Made by a program: the position numbers and the translations under genes. From Gilliamella sp. wkB108 (lineage in GTDB: Bacteria > Pseudomonadota > Gammaproteobacteria > Enterobacterales > Orbaceae): a DNA stretch of 64,000 bases. The notes below the pieces were generated by a model. It was not told the origin of the DNA. It made no database searches and saw only the letters and a program-made list of their open reading frames with translations. Below, piece by piece: positions 17,896 to 27,496 of the stretch (its first letter is position 1; each line of letters opens with the position of its first letter). The stretch lies in NCBI RefSeq assembly GCF_001690195.1, contig NZ_LZGM01000096.1, positions 1-64,000 of the forward strand. The letters are read 5' to 3'.

Positions 17896-19032
17896 TCACA
17901 ATTTAAAATCGCTCAAATCTTCCTCATTAATTTCTGAGTCAATTTGTCCAACCAGATAAGAACTCATTTCTGCTTCTTGTGGTGCAACTTGTACGTTATC
18001 GGATACTAACCAGTTGTTGATCCATGGGATAGGGTTAGATTTGACTGTAAATGGTAATTTAAGTCCAACGGCTTGCATACGAATATTAGTAATATATTCA
18101 ACATATTGACATAAAATATCTTTATTTAGCCCTATCATTGATCCACCAACAAACAGATATTCAGCCCAATCTTTTTCTTGGTTAGCGGCTTGTAAAAATA
18201 GGTCATAGCACTCTTGTTCACACTCCTTTGCAATTTCAGCCATTTCAGGATCATCTTCACCGCTACGCAACGTATTAATCATAAATTGGGTGCCGGTTAA
18301 ATGTAAGGCTTCATCACGAGCGATAAGCTTGATGATTTTAGCATTACCTTCCATAAGTTCTCGTTCCGCAAAGGCAAATGAGCAAGCAAAGCTGACATAG
18401 AAACGAATAGCTTCTAGGGCATTAACACTCATCAAACAAAGATAGAGTTTCTTTTTGAGTTCGCGTAAATCAATCGTTTTGGTTCTGTTATTGATTGTGT
18501 GTTTACCTTCACCAAGCAAATTATAGTAGCTTGCATAACTGATAAGATCATCATAGTAGCCAGCAATATCACCTGCGCGTTTTTGAATCTCTTTATTGGT
18601 GACTATATCATCAAAAACAACTGACGGATCGTTAACGATATTACGGATAATGTGGGTATAAGAACGAGAATGAATTGTTTCAGAAAATGACCAAGTTTCT
18701 ACCCAAGTTTCGAGTTCCGGGATTGAAATCAATGGTAATAGCGCTACATTTGGGCTACGACCTTGAATCGAATCGAGTAAAGTTTGATATTTTAAATTAC
18801 TGATGAAAATGTGTTTTTCATGTTCAGGAAGACTGGCGTAATCAATGCGATCTTGTGAAATATCAACTTCTTCTGGACGCCAGAAGAAAGAGAGTTGTTT
18901 TTCAATTAATTTTTCAAACATCTCATATTTTTGTTGGTCATAACGTGCGACGTTTACCGATTGACCAAGAAACATTGGCTCTTTAAGTTGGTCGTTATGC
19001 ACATGCGAAAAGGTACTGTAATTCATACTCAT
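17896..19032 (-). CDS. nrdB: Ribonucleotide reductase class Ia, beta subunit
   Basis: 378 residues, nearly colinear with E. coli NrdB (376). It carries the di-iron/tyrosyl radical site: Asp87, Glu118, His121 and the radical Tyr125 in [15 protein letters not shown], then ligands in [11 protein letters not shown] and [13 protein letters not shown]. The C-terminal tail ([19 protein letters not shown]) is the peptide that docks on NrdA. AGGAG lies 7 bp before the ATG at 19032. It is co-transcribed after nrdA with a 141-bp spacer holding a hairpin. With NrdA it makes deoxyribonucleotides aerobically. Confidence 0.97.
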   Translation of the reverse strand: MSMNYSTFSHVHNDQLKEPMFLGQSVNVARYDQQKYEMFEKLIEKQLSFFWRPEEVDISQDRIDYASLPEHEKHIFISNLKYQTLLDSIQGRSPNVALLPLISIPELETWVETWSFSETIHSRSYTHIIRNIVNDPSVVFDDIVTNKEIQKRAGDIAGYYDDLISYASYYNLLGEGKHTINNRTKTIDLRELKKKLYLCLMSVNALEAIRFYVSFACSFAFAERELMEGNAKIIKLIARDEALHLTGTQFMINTLRSGEDDPEMAEIAKECEQECYDLFLQAANQEKDWAEYLFVGGSMIGLNKDILCQYVEYITNIRMQAVGLKLPFTVKSNPIPWINNWLVSDNVQVAPQEAEMSSYLVGQIDSEINEEDLSDFKL

Positions 19033-19101
19033 AAAAGAACTCCTAACTGATTTTTAGTTACTTTTACCGCCACCTTTCGACAGTGGAAAAGGGTGGAATG
19101 C

Positions 19102-19125
19102 AAGGGGAAGCTGCCCGTTCCCCTT
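19102..19125 (-). other. Hairpin in the nrdA-nrdB spacer
   Basis: AAGGGGAA pairs with TTCCCCTT around an 8-base GC-rich loop. On the transcribed minus strand the stem is not followed by a U-tract, so it is more likely an mRNA stability or processing element than a terminator. On the plus strand it is followed by TTTAAAA, but no plus-strand transcript is expected here. Confidence 0.45.
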
Positions 19126-19173
19126 TTTAAAACTGCTTTTTAACGTAATACTTGCTGTTACCTATAAAGATAC

Positions 19174-21459
19174 TTAAATTTTACAAGCACCACCTTCACA
19201 ACCATCATCGCTGTGAGTGAGTGCAATATCACCTTGAACATCTTCAGCACCGTCACGAGTATTATGATAATAAAGGGTTTTTACCCCAAATTTGTAAGCA
19301 GTCAATAGATCGGCTAGAAGCTGTTTCATTGGTACTTTATCATTTGGGAATTTAGTTGGGTCATAATTGGTATTAGCTGAAATTGACTGATCAACAAATT
19401 TTTGCATGATGCCGACTAAATGTAGATACCCTGTATTATTAGGAATTTGCCAAAGTAGTTCATAGAAATTTTTCAGATCTTTATAATCAGGCACGACTTG
19501 TCGTAAAATACCATCTTTTGATGCTTTAACACTGACAAATCCTCGAGGGGGTTCAATACCATTGGTCGCATTTGAAATTTGCGAAGAGGTTTCTGAAGGC
19601 ATTAACGCTGAAAGTGTTGAGTTACGTAATCCATGTTTTTTTATCGATTCACGCAGTGATTCCCAATCATAATGTAGTGGTTCTTTGGTAAGTGTATCTA
19701 AATCCTTCTTATAAGTATCGATAGGTAAAATACCTTGCGAATAAGTGGTTTGATTGAATAATGTACAAGCCCCTTTTTCTTTTGCCAGATTATTTGATGC
19801 TTTTAGCAAATAGTATTGCATTGCTTCAAAAGTACGGTGTGTTAAATTATTGGCACTGCCGTCAGAATATTTAACGCCATGTTTAGCGAGATAATAAGCA
19901 TAGTTAATTACACCAATTCCTAATGTACGACGATTCACAGAGGAGTTTTTAGCAGCTGGAACAGGGTAGTCTTGATAGTCCAGTAGTGAATCAAGGGCGC
20001 GAACGGTCAAATCTGCAAGCTCTTCAAAATCATCTAAAGATTCAATTTTCCCAAGGTTAAATGCTGATAATGTACAAAGTGCAATTTCGCCATTTTCATC
20101 ATTAATATTGTTAAGCGGTTTTGTCGGTAGTGCAATTTCCATACATAAATTGGATTGATGAACAGGTGCGAGTTGTGCATTAAATGGACTATGTGTATTA
20201 CAGTGATCAACATTTTGGATATAAATACGTCCAGTAGAAGCTCTCTCTTGCATTAATAACGCAAAGAGTTCAACTGCTTTGACTACGCGTTTACGAATAT
20301 TGACATCTTGTTCATATTTTTGGTATAGCTCATCAAACTTAGCTTGATCGGCAAAAAACGCATCATAAAGACCGGGTACATCTGATGGACTAAATAAAGT
20401 AATATTTTCATTTTTAATTAGGCGTTGATACATCAATTTATTAATTTGTACACCGTAATCAAGGTGACGCACACGGTTTTCTTCAACACCACGATTGTTA
20501 CGTAATACCAGTAAGCTTTCGACTTCCAAATGCCAAATTGGATAGAAGACCGTTGCAGCACCACCACGTACGCCACCTTGTGAACATGATTTAACCGCAG
20601 TTTGAAAATATTTATAAAACGGTATACAGCCAGTATGAAAGGCTTCTCCACCTCGAATAGAACTACCTAATGCACGAATACGACCAGCATTTACACCTAT
20701 TCCTGCGCGTTGTGATACATATTTAACTATAGCGCTCGCGGTTGCATTGATAGAGTCTAAACTATCATCACACTCAATTAACACACATGAACTAAATTGG
20801 CGAGTAGGAGTTCTAACACCGGACATAATTGGAGTAGGTAATGAAATTTTAAATGTTGAGACAGCATCATAAAATCGCTTAATAAAGCTAAGACGAGTTT
20901 GTTTAGGATAATGAGCAAATAAACAGGCAGCAACAAGAATATATAAAAATTGTGCGCTTTCATAAATCTCACCAGTGACACGATTTTGTACTAAATATTT
21001 ACCTTCAAGTTGTTTTACTGCTGCGTAGGAAAAAGTCATATCTCGCCAATGATCGATGATTTTGTCCATTTGTTCAAACTCTTCTTGAGTATAATCTTCA
21101 AGTAAATGTGGATCGTAGCGTTTAGCATCAACTAATTTTTTGACATGTTCATAAAGTGGAGGTGGTGTAAATTGGTTATAGGCTTTTTTACGTAAATGAA
21201 AAATAGCTAAACGAGCTGCTAAATATTGATAATCAGGTGCATCTTGTGAAATAAGGTCGGCGGCAGCTCGAATTATTGTTTCATGAATATCAGATGTTCT
21301 AATACCATCATAAAATTGAATATGTGAACGTAATTCAACTTGAGAAACGGAAACATTTTCTAATCCTTCGGCAGCCCAATTAATAACACGATGTATTTTA
21401 TCCAGATTGATTGCTTCTTTGTTACCATCACGTTTTGTGACTAGTATTGATTTATTCAT
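19174..21459 (-). CDS. nrdA: Ribonucleotide reductase class Ia, alpha subunit
   Basis: 761 residues from the ATG at 21459, the length of E. coli NrdA; the frame extends 12 codons further but that extension has no counterpart there. Present are the N-terminal ATP cone (VTKRDGNKEAINLDKIHRVI), the active-site Cys in RQFSSCVLIE, NLCMEIALPTKP with the thiyl-radical Cys, ALCTLSAFNLG, and the redox-active C-terminal Cys pair in DDGCEGGACKI. It reduces ribonucleoside diphosphates with NrdB. Two NrdR boxes lie 60-110 bp upstream. Confidence 0.97.
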   Translation of the reverse strand: MNKSILVTKRDGNKEAINLDKIHRVINWAAEGLENVSVSQVELRSHIQFYDGIRTSDIHETIIRAAADLISQDAPDYQYLAARLAIFHLRKKAYNQFTPPPLYEHVKKLVDAKRYDPHLLEDYTQEEFEQMDKIIDHWRDMTFSYAAVKQLEGKYLVQNRVTGEIYESAQFLYILVAACLFAHYPKQTRLSFIKRFYDAVSTFKISLPTPIMSGVRTPTRQFSSCVLIECDDSLDSINATASAIVKYVSQRAGIGVNAGRIRALGSSIRGGEAFHTGCIPFYKYFQTAVKSCSQGGVRGGAATVFYPIWHLEVESLLVLRNNRGVEENRVRHLDYGVQINKLMYQRLIKNENITLFSPSDVPGLYDAFFADQAKFDELYQKYEQDVNIRKRVVKAVELFALLMQERASTGRIYIQNVDHCNTHSPFNAQLAPVHQSNLCMEIALPTKPLNNINDENGEIALCTLSAFNLGKIESLDDFEELADLTVRALDSLLDYQDYPVPAAKNSSVNRRTLGIGVINYAYYLAKHGVKYSDGSANNLTHRTFEAMQYYLLKASNNLAKEKGACTLFNQTTYSQGILPIDTYKKDLDTLTKEPLHYDWESLRESIKKHGLRNSTLSALMPSETSSQISNATNGIEPPRGFVSVKASKDGILRQVVPDYKDLKNFYELLWQIPNNTGYLHLVGIMQKFVDQSISANTNYDPTKFPNDKVPMKQLLADLLTAYKFGVKTLYYHNTRDGAEDVQGDIALTHSDDGCEGGACKI

Positions 21460-21521
21460 TTTTTTTCCAGTGAGTTTCCTTATATTTTGTGCCAATCATG
21501 ATAATTGATATTTATCAAAAT

Positions 21522-21537
21522 ATACAATATATAGTGC
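21522..21537. promoter_or_regulatory. NrdR box 1
   Basis: ATACAATATATAGTGC matches the NrdR consensus acaCwAtATaTwGtgt at 14 of 16 positions, including all capitalised ones. NrdR is the ATP/dATP-sensing repressor of ribonucleotide reductase genes. It is the box nearer to nrdA. Confidence 0.85.
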
Positions 21538-21552
21538 CTATTAATCAATTTA

Positions 21553-21568
21553 ATACAATATATGGTGT
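21553..21568. promoter_or_regulatory. NrdR box 2
   Basis: ATACAATATATGGTGT matches the consensus at 14 of 16 positions. It lies 31 bp from box 1 centre to centre, three helical turns, the usual spacing that lets NrdR bind both on one DNA face. Confidence 0.85.
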
Positions 21569-21675
21569 ATTTATTAATCATTGCGCATTTACTAGCAACT
21601 AAAACTTGAATGTTTATAAAGGTAAAGATACGTAACACAGAACAAATAAAGATGATATACAGAGAGGTAAATATA

Positions 21676-21703
21676 AAGATCTACCTATGAATAGGTAGAT
21701 CTT
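21676..21703 (-). terminator. Terminator of the secreted-protein gene
   Basis: AAGATCTACCTAT and ATAGGTAGATCTT form a perfect 13-bp stem with a minimal loop. On the minus strand it is followed by TATATTT. It lies about 47 bp past the stop codon at 21750. An AGTTTA hexamer repeated three times (21728-21745) sits between. Confidence 0.65.
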
Positions 21704-21749
21704 GGTCATGAATAAGAAAATAAGAATAGTTTAAGTTTAAGTTTAAGTT

Positions 21750-23138
21750 TTATTTAACAGCGGTACAAAGACCGTTTTTTGGTTCCCCCTCGTCTCTACA
21801 GTGATATTTAGCGTTATACATATGTAAATCACAATATTTGTTTTCTACAGTATCTCGTAACCAGATCCTTTTGTGTTGATTGTTTTGGGATTTACTTGCT
21901 GCCCATGAATTAGGATAGGCGATTTGATTTGCATTCCCCCATTCTCCTAATACTGTACCAATTTCTCGGGTAAATTTGGCATCCCCGGGGTTGTTTCCCA
22001 TTGGAGCATTGCTCACCTCATCGGCGTGACTTACGCGATAGTTACCATCTAATGAAAGGCATCCGTTAGCGATATCAGTTGCGCTTCCTATATGAGCAAG
22101 TGGTTGACCGATAATGCTTTTATCCCAGTCAGAAAACCATTTGGTAATAATGAACGAATATTCAATTATCTTTTTTGTTACTTTATTTTCGCCCTGAATA
22201 ACGACAGGGAATCCACTACCTGAACCAATAACATAATCCCAGGCAATTTGGGTATTTTTTGCATTTTCAGTATTAAAAGCAACAGTGACAAAATCTCTAT
22301 TACCGTTTTGGCTCTGATCGGGTGTAATGGTGATAAGTTCTGCGCCCTTAACAATTTTCCAATCATAATTATCAGAAAGTCCTTTTCTTGATAGCATTAG
22401 ATCGAATTTGGCACCATAAAACGCAGTTGTTGGGAAATTTTTGCTAGCATCAATATTCGATTGAATCAAGAAGCCTTGATTTTTGTCCCAATGATTTAAT
22501 TCACTATTTGCAGCTTCTATTGGTTCAAGTTCTGGTTTTGCATAACAAATACCTACATCTTCTAATATAGTATAAGTTTTAGTTGGATGGGTGAGGATAT
22601 CATCATTGGGATACTCGTTATTATTAGGAGTACCATACTTGGAAGATAAAACTATATCACCCGAAACGGTAATTTTATAAGGAGCTGATTTTCCTGCTTT
22701 AGTTAATGAACAAAAGGTATCTGATGCTTTTGGTTTAAATTCAACTAACTCATTGTTAGCATTGGTATAATACCAGACCATTTGCGAGGTATCTTTAAAA
22801 TCAAGTATGTTTAATTCGTCGCCATCGATATCGACATATTGGTTAGTATCGGGTTGTTTTATGGGAGCTACTTTAAAATTATCCCTAAATGGGTAGCTAA
22901 CAGAAATTGGTATCTGTTTTATTTCGTCACCATAATAATTTTTATTATTTACAGTTAAACCAAAAAGTGAAAAATCATCCAAACTCTTTTCAAGTGTTTC
23001 TGCTAATTTAGGTTTACTACCCACAATGGTAGTGACTGTTTTGATCGGTAAAAGAGCATAAGCTATGATGGGTATGTGTAAAAAAAATATTCCATACGTT
23101 ATGTTTTTAAAGAGTTTTTTTGTAACTAGACTCTTCAT
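21750..23138 (-). CDS. Secreted cysteine-containing protein, adhesin-like
   Basis: 462 residues. An N-terminal basic region and hydrophobic stretch (~14-30) ending in AYA form a signal peptide. The mature part is beta-rich and contains six cysteines. Two pairs lie in a C-terminal lectin-like region from about residue 350: ANGCLSLDGNYRVSHADEV, RIWLRDTVENKYCDLHMYN, KYHCRDEG and NGLCTAVK. The middle has Ig-like strands (IVKGAELITITPDQ; RDFVTVAFNTENA). From memory this resembles the DUF823/ZirU-type secreted proteins of enterobacteria, but I am not certain. AAAGGT precedes the ATG by 7 bp. It stands alone between nrdA and rarA, with long intergenic regions both sides, consistent with an acquired gene. 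Confidence 0.6.
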   Translation of the reverse strand: MKSLVTKKLFKNITYGIFFLHIPIIAYALLPIKTVTTIVGSKPKLAETLEKSLDDFSLFGLTVNNKNYYGDEIKQIPISVSYPFRDNFKVAPIKQPDTNQYVDIDGDELNILDFKDTSQMVWYYTNANNELVEFKPKASDTFCSLTKAGKSAPYKITVSGDIVLSSKYGTPNNNEYPNDDILTHPTKTYTILEDVGICYAKPELEPIEAANSELNHWDKNQGFLIQSNIDASKNFPTTAFYGAKFDLMLSRKGLSDNYDWKIVKGAELITITPDQSQNGNRDFVTVAFNTENAKNTQIAWDYVIGSGSGFPVVIQGENKVTKKIIEYSFIITKWFSDWDKSIIGQPLAHIGSATDIANGCLSLDGNYRVSHADEVSNAPMGNNPGDAKFTREIGTVLGEWGNANQIAYPNSWAASKSQNNQHKRIWLRDTVENKYCDLHMYNAKYHCRDEGEPKNGLCTAVK

Positions 23139-23797
23139 TAGTGGTACCTTTGTTCCTTATATTTTTATATTTAATATCAACTTTGTTATTTCACTTACAT
23201 GTTCCAAATGAAATTCAAGTTGATGTCTAATAAGTTAATGGTTTTATGTAGTACAAACAAATTGTTTAATTCGATCAATCATCGTCAAAATGATAGATAT
23301 TAACTATCAATAATTAGATACCGATCGTTTTAATCTCTTGATCATTAAGTGATCGAAAAAGAGATAAAAAATGATCAGGAAGATAAATTAGCGGTTTTTT
23401 TGGCGGTTTGAATCGTAGGAATTCAGATAAAAATTAAATTTAAACAAACTGTTATTTTTATCACTTATACACTGTTCGGTTTTTTCTATCAGTAGAGATT
23501 GAATTAAGCAGGTAAGTTAGTAGCATTCTAATTAAAATCTATGGATAAAATGTATAAATTATAGTTTCGTTCATTGCTATTACTTTGATGACAATGACAG
23601 CATAAAGTGTGTTTGATATTTTCAATTGATAATTCAGTAAGTTATTAGTAAAAGAGATGAGATTGACGTGACTTACAAGCAGTATTTAGCGCACTTTTGT
23701 CATATTATTAGATCGATGAAGCGAGGAATATAAGTAGAAAATTAGCTATAAAACCGATCTTGTAGCGAAAATAAGATTTACACAGACTAACTGAACA
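23139..23797. other. Long intergenic region
   Basis: About 660 bp without a credible gene. Small dyads occur, such as TGATAG/CTATCA around 23290-23308, and several GATCG/GATCA words cluster between 23273 and 23357. I see no promoter or terminator I would defend. Confidence 0.5.
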
Positions 23798-25135
23798 CTA
23801 TTTTTTAGTTTTGTAGCGTTGAATAGGGCTGCTGCGATTTTGTTCTTCTAACCATGCCAGTTTATCGGTATAAACTTTTTCAGCACCGCGATTGGTTGGA
23901 AGATAATAGTGAGTATCGGCCATTTCTGGCGGAAAGTAATTTTCACCAGCAGCAAAAGCATTTGGTTCATCATGGGCATAGCGATATTCAGCACCATATC
24001 CTAAGTTTTTCATTAATTGGGTTGGTGCATTACGTAAATGTTCGGGAACATCGTAGTCAGGTTTGGATTGTGCATCATTCATTGCTTGTTTAAAAGCTAA
24101 ATAAACAGCATTACTTTTTGGCGCACATGCTAAATAGACAATTGCTTGTGCAATGGCTCTTTCCCCTTCAGCCGGGCCGACTCGGGTGAAACAATCCCAT
24201 GCAGCTAATGCTACTTGCATTGCTCTGGGATCGGCATTACCCACATCTTCTGAAGCAATAGCCAATAACCGACGAGCCACATAGAGCGGATCGCCACCTG
24301 CTGAAATAATTCTTGCATACCAGTAAAGAGCGGCATCAGGCGCTGAACCTCGAATTGACTTATGTACCGCAGAAATTAAATCATAAAAGCGATCACCTTG
24401 ATTATCAAATCTAGCACTGCGTTCACCCATGACTTCTTTTAACAATGTTGGTGTCAGTTCTTTTCCGTCAGCCATATCAACTAAAAGTTCAAGAGTATTA
24501 AGCGCTCGCCTTGCATCACCACCAACAAATTCTGCGATTTGTTTTTTAGTTTCTTCAAGTAAGACGATTTGTCGCTTACCATAGCCACGTTCGGTATCGT
24601 CCATTGCTTGCTGTAATATATTTTCAATATCTTGATTGGTCAGAGATTTAAGCAAGTATACTCTGGCTCTTGACAATAATGCCGAGTTTAATTCAAAAGA
24701 GGGGTTTTCAGTGGTTGCACCAATAAAAGTAACGGTGCCATTCTCTACATAAGGTAGAAAGGCATCTTGCTGACTTTTATTAAAACGATGAACTTCATCG
24801 ACAAATAAAATGGTTCGCGTGTTGGCTTGTTGGTTGATTTTTGCTCGTTCAATGGCTTCGCGAATATCTTTAATGCCAGATGTAACGGCAGATAGTCGTT
24901 CAACTTTAGCATTAGCATGGTGAGCGATGATTTCTGCTAGGGTTGTTTTACCAGTACCGGGTGGTCCCCAAAGGATCATAGAGTGTAAATTACCCGCTTC
25001 AATGGCTCTAGGTAATGGTTTACCTTTTGCCAGTAAATGCGATTGCCCAATATATTCAGATAAAGTACGGGGACGCATTCTCGCTGCTAAAGGCTTAAAT
25101 TCATCTGTCGTAAATTCAAAAGACATACTCGGCAT
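23798..25135 (-). CDS. rarA: Replication-associated recombination protein A (AAA+)
   Basis: 445 residues, colinear with E. coli RarA/MgsA (447). Walker A is GPPGTGKT at residues 57-64, Walker B is [10 protein letters not shown] (~109-118), and sensor-type [20 protein letters not shown] follows. The C-terminal tetramerisation region holds [16 protein letters not shown] and [22 protein letters not shown]. RarA acts at stalled replication forks with SSB and RecA. In E. coli it follows lolA; here lolA is divergent from it, a small local inversion relative to that order. A second ATG 9 bases downstream is an alternative start. Confidence 0.96.
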   Translation of the reverse strand: MPSMSFEFTTDEFKPLAARMRPRTLSEYIGQSHLLAKGKPLPRAIEAGNLHSMILWGPPGTGKTTLAEIIAHHANAKVERLSAVTSGIKDIREAIERAKINQQANTRTILFVDEVHRFNKSQQDAFLPYVENGTVTFIGATTENPSFELNSALLSRARVYLLKSLTNQDIENILQQAMDDTERGYGKRQIVLLEETKKQIAEFVGGDARRALNTLELLVDMADGKELTPTLLKEVMGERSARFDNQGDRFYDLISAVHKSIRGSAPDAALYWYARIISAGGDPLYVARRLLAIASEDVGNADPRAMQVALAAWDCFTRVGPAEGERAIAQAIVYLACAPKSNAVYLAFKQAMNDAQSKPDYDVPEHLRNAPTQLMKNLGYGAEYRYAHDEPNAFAAGENYFPPEMADTHYYLPTNRGAEKVYTDKLAWLEEQNRSSPIQRYKTKK

Positions 25136-25315
25136 GTTAGATAATATCCACTATTACAAAAATGGATCTATTATATACTGCTTCAATGATAAGTGAAAAA
25201 GAAAAGAAAATATCTTTTCCCACCAAGCGAAAAACGGTAATATTTAAACCACTTATACCTAATTAAATGATTAAAATATCGTTATTTAACAGTACGAAAA
25301 ATATAAGGATTCGTC

Positions 25316-25909
25316 ATGAAAAAGTTTTTATTACTAATAGGATTACTTGCTAGCGTGTCTGTATGGGCTGGTGATAAAGAAGTATTGCAACAACGTTTAG
25401 ATAAAATTGACGGATTTTATGCACGTTTTTCTCAAAATGTAAAAACCGCGGATAATCAACCTGTACAAGAAGGAAAGGGGGATCTTTGGGTAACAAGACC
25501 CTACTATTTTAATTGGACAATGAATGAACCGGATGAAACCGCTATCATTTCAGATGGTGAAAATATGTGGGTTTATACGCCTGCGGTTGAACAAGTAAGC
25601 GTATTAGACTTAAAAAAAGCTGTTGATAATCGTCTGATGTTACTTATTACCGATAGTCATAATCCTATTTGGGATGTTTATAATGTCAAACGTAAACAAG
25701 ATTCATTCACTCTGACACCAACCGATGGTTCGACTCAAAATTTTGTGATTTCGGTTCTACCTACAGGGATGATCTCAAATTTCACTATTATTGAAGAAGA
25801 TGGACAACGTAGTTTTTACGATTTATCTCATCAAGAGCTTGGTAAGATCGCGCTTAGCAAATTTAAATTTACACCACCAGCCGGTGTGATTATTGATGAT
25901 CAGCGTTAG
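25316..25909 (+). CDS. lolA: Outer-membrane lipoprotein carrier protein
   Basis: 197 residues with a signal peptide cleaved after Ala18 (SVWA-GDKE). The mature part has the LolA pattern: LQQRLDKIDGFYARFSQNV, GKGDLWVTRPYYFNWTMNEPDE, ISDGENMWVYTPAVEQVSV, and a C-terminal region with KFKFTPPAGVIIDDQ. LolA carries lipoproteins through the periplasm from the LolCDE complex to LolB. AAGGA precedes the ATG. It is divergent from rarA with a 180-bp gap. Confidence 0.94.
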   Translation: MKKFLLLIGLLASVSVWAGDKEVLQQRLDKIDGFYARFSQNVKTADNQPVQEGKGDLWVTRPYYFNWTMNEPDETAIISDGENMWVYTPAVEQVSVLDLKKAVDNRLMLLITDSHNPIWDVYNVKRKQDSFTLTPTDGSTQNFVISVLPTGMISNFTIIEEDGQRSFYDLSHQELGKIALSKFKFTPPAGVIIDDQR

Positions 25910-25965
25910 TTGGTTATAGAAATAAATCAGGAGATGTATAGTTTTACTATCATCTCCAATTTGAT

Positions 25966-26922
25966 TTAGTTTGTTGTGTTTTTACTTTTCTTAGGTGTTA
26001 TTAACAAGGCGAGTAATGAATGTAATGATTTTGAATGCTGTTCAATAATGGTATCGGATAAACCCTTATCATTACGTGAATGAGCATTATTGATTTGAAC
26101 TTGATTGTTTTCATTTAATTTACCTGATGTGATCATTAAGTAGTTTTTAAATGTTGTTTCAACTTTCCCTTCATGAAATTCAATCTGTTCAGCGTCAAAA
26201 TCGAAAGATTTAGGTTTAAAAAATAGTAGTGATTCGCTATTTCCTAAACTATCAAGAAAAATAACTTTCTTTTTGTTAATCTTATCAGAGTAATTTTCAA
26301 GCATTTTAATGCCGTATTGATTAGAACAACCTCCATCATATAATACAAAAGCAACTCTCTTTTTCTGATATTTATCCATCTTATTGATAGTATTTAACAT
26401 AACCAGAATGCTTGACGTGTTACTGACAAAATTCTTTTTGTTAGCAACGCCTTTTTTACATTTTAAGATAAGATAAAAGAGCAATAGTGTAGAGATAATT
26501 GCTAACGCACCTGACAGACTGTACATGCCAGATAGTTGAATATCAGGGAGAAAAACAAAGAGGTTGAGTGCAATAGCGATAGCTAATAAGATAAAAACGG
26601 GGATCAGTCCCAGAAAGTAACGTGGTTTACTAAAGCGTTGTTCAAATGCAAAAATTTTTGCCAAATTAAAGTAATTAACCCCAGTATCATAATAAGTACA
26701 TACAATGACATCAGCGTTATCCAGATCACCAATATAAGCATTGTAGTAATTTTCGTACTTTTTTTTCGCTAATTGTAATTTTGCTATTTTGGCATCAACG
26801 TAATAACCTAATTGAATCAACTCTTTAGAAATAACCCTTAAGAAACCTATTTTTTCTTTATAAGAAAAACGTTTACCAAATAGAACACAATAACGAAATA
26901 TTAAATCTTTTAAGCTATCCAT
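25966..26922 (-). CDS. Membrane protein with degenerate M28-peptidase-like fold
   Basis: 318 residues. Two adjacent membrane segments (~105-125 and ~133-155) split a soluble part. Blocks around them resemble M28 aminopeptidase motifs: VIVCTYYDTG where the family has an HxD ligand pair (His replaced by Tyr), NTSSILVMLNTI where it has D-x-ASG (Asp replaced by Asn), VAFVLYDGG and KKKVIFLDSLGN. If the similarity is real, the metal site is lost and the protein is not an active peptidase. It lies downstream of the PTS IIA gene on the same strand but behind a strong terminator. Family call is tentative and the function unknown. Confidence 0.5.
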   Translation of the reverse strand: MDSLKDLIFRYCVLFGKRFSYKEKIGFLRVISKELIQLGYYVDAKIAKLQLAKKKYENYYNAYIGDLDNADVIVCTYYDTGVNYFNLAKIFAFEQRFSKPRYFLGLIPVFILLAIAIALNLFVFLPDIQLSGMYSLSGALAIISTLLLFYLILKCKKGVANKKNFVSNTSSILVMLNTINKMDKYQKKRVAFVLYDGGCSNQYGIKMLENYSDKINKKKVIFLDSLGNSESLLFFKPKSFDFDAEQIEFHEGKVETTFKNYLMITSGKLNENNQVQINNAHSRNDKGLSDTIIEQHSKSLHSLLALLITPKKSKNTTN

Positions 26923-26967
26923 ATTTACTCATAACCACTCAATTACAAAATCCAGTAAAAATATTAA

Positions 26968-27002
26968 AATGACTGATAGTCTTTTTGGTACTATCAGTCA
27001 TT
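26968..27002 (-). terminator. Terminator of the PTS operon
   Basis: AATGACTGATAGT and ACTATCAGTCATT make a perfect 13-bp stem with a 9-base loop; TTAATATTTTT follows on the minus strand. It lies 35 bp past the IIA stop and separates the operon from the M28-like gene. Confidence 0.75.
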
Positions 27003-27036
27003 ATTAGTAATAACCCAATTTGAATTGTTTTATTTA

Positions 27037-27480
27037 TTAATAATCGTCACTATCTGCTGCTTTTTCTGACGATTTAAGTTCAGAAATGACATCCTTAATA
27101 TTTTGTTGCCCGGCTTCAATTGACTCGTTGGTTAAATCCACCAACGACGAAAATTCACGATTACAAACTGCGGTAATTGTCATCGGTAAATTCATACCCG
27201 AGATCACCCGCACATCGATACCTTGTTTTTGCCACTCAGGAACGCACGCCATAGAAGCATTGTATGGAGAAGCTCCATACAAATCTACTAAAATTAGCAC
27301 ACCGTCACCAGAGTTTAGTTGCTTAGATTTATTAAGGATATTAGCTTTTAACTCTTCAATATCTTGTCCAGGAATTAAAGCTAATGTTTCAAACTGTTTA
27401 GCTTCGCCAACAATCATTTCAACACTGTCTTTGATGCCTTCAGCCATTTTTCCGTGGCTAACTAATAAAACTCCAATCAT
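27037..27480 (-). CDS. PTS mannose-family IIA component
   Basis: 147 residues from the ATG at 27480, which has AGGA 7 bp upstream; a GTG two codons earlier is too close to that site. It begins MIGVLLVSHGKMAEG, with the phosphoacceptor His9, and has VLILVDLYGASPYNA typical of mannose/fructose/sorbose-family IIA domains. It receives phosphate from HPr and passes it to IIB. Last gene of the IIC-IID-IIB-IIA set on this strand. Here IIA and IIB are separate proteins, unlike E. coli ManX. Confidence 0.9.
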   Translation of the reverse strand: MIGVLLVSHGKMAEGIKDSVEMIVGEAKQFETLALIPGQDIEELKANILNKSKQLNSGDGVLILVDLYGASPYNASMACVPEWQKQGIDVRVISGMNLPMTITAVCNREFSSLVDLTNESIEAGQQNIKDVISELKSSEKAADSDDY

Positions 27481-27496
27481 GGTCACATCCTAGTAT

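Noticed and set aside
21728-21745. AGTTTA tandem repeat as a CRISPR or functional repeat
   Set aside because: Only three hexamer units directly after a stop codon; no spacers. Probably a simple-sequence slip.
27086-27493. 135-codon frame opposite the PTS IIA gene
   Set aside because: Shadow frame; the minus-strand IIA protein is unmistakable.
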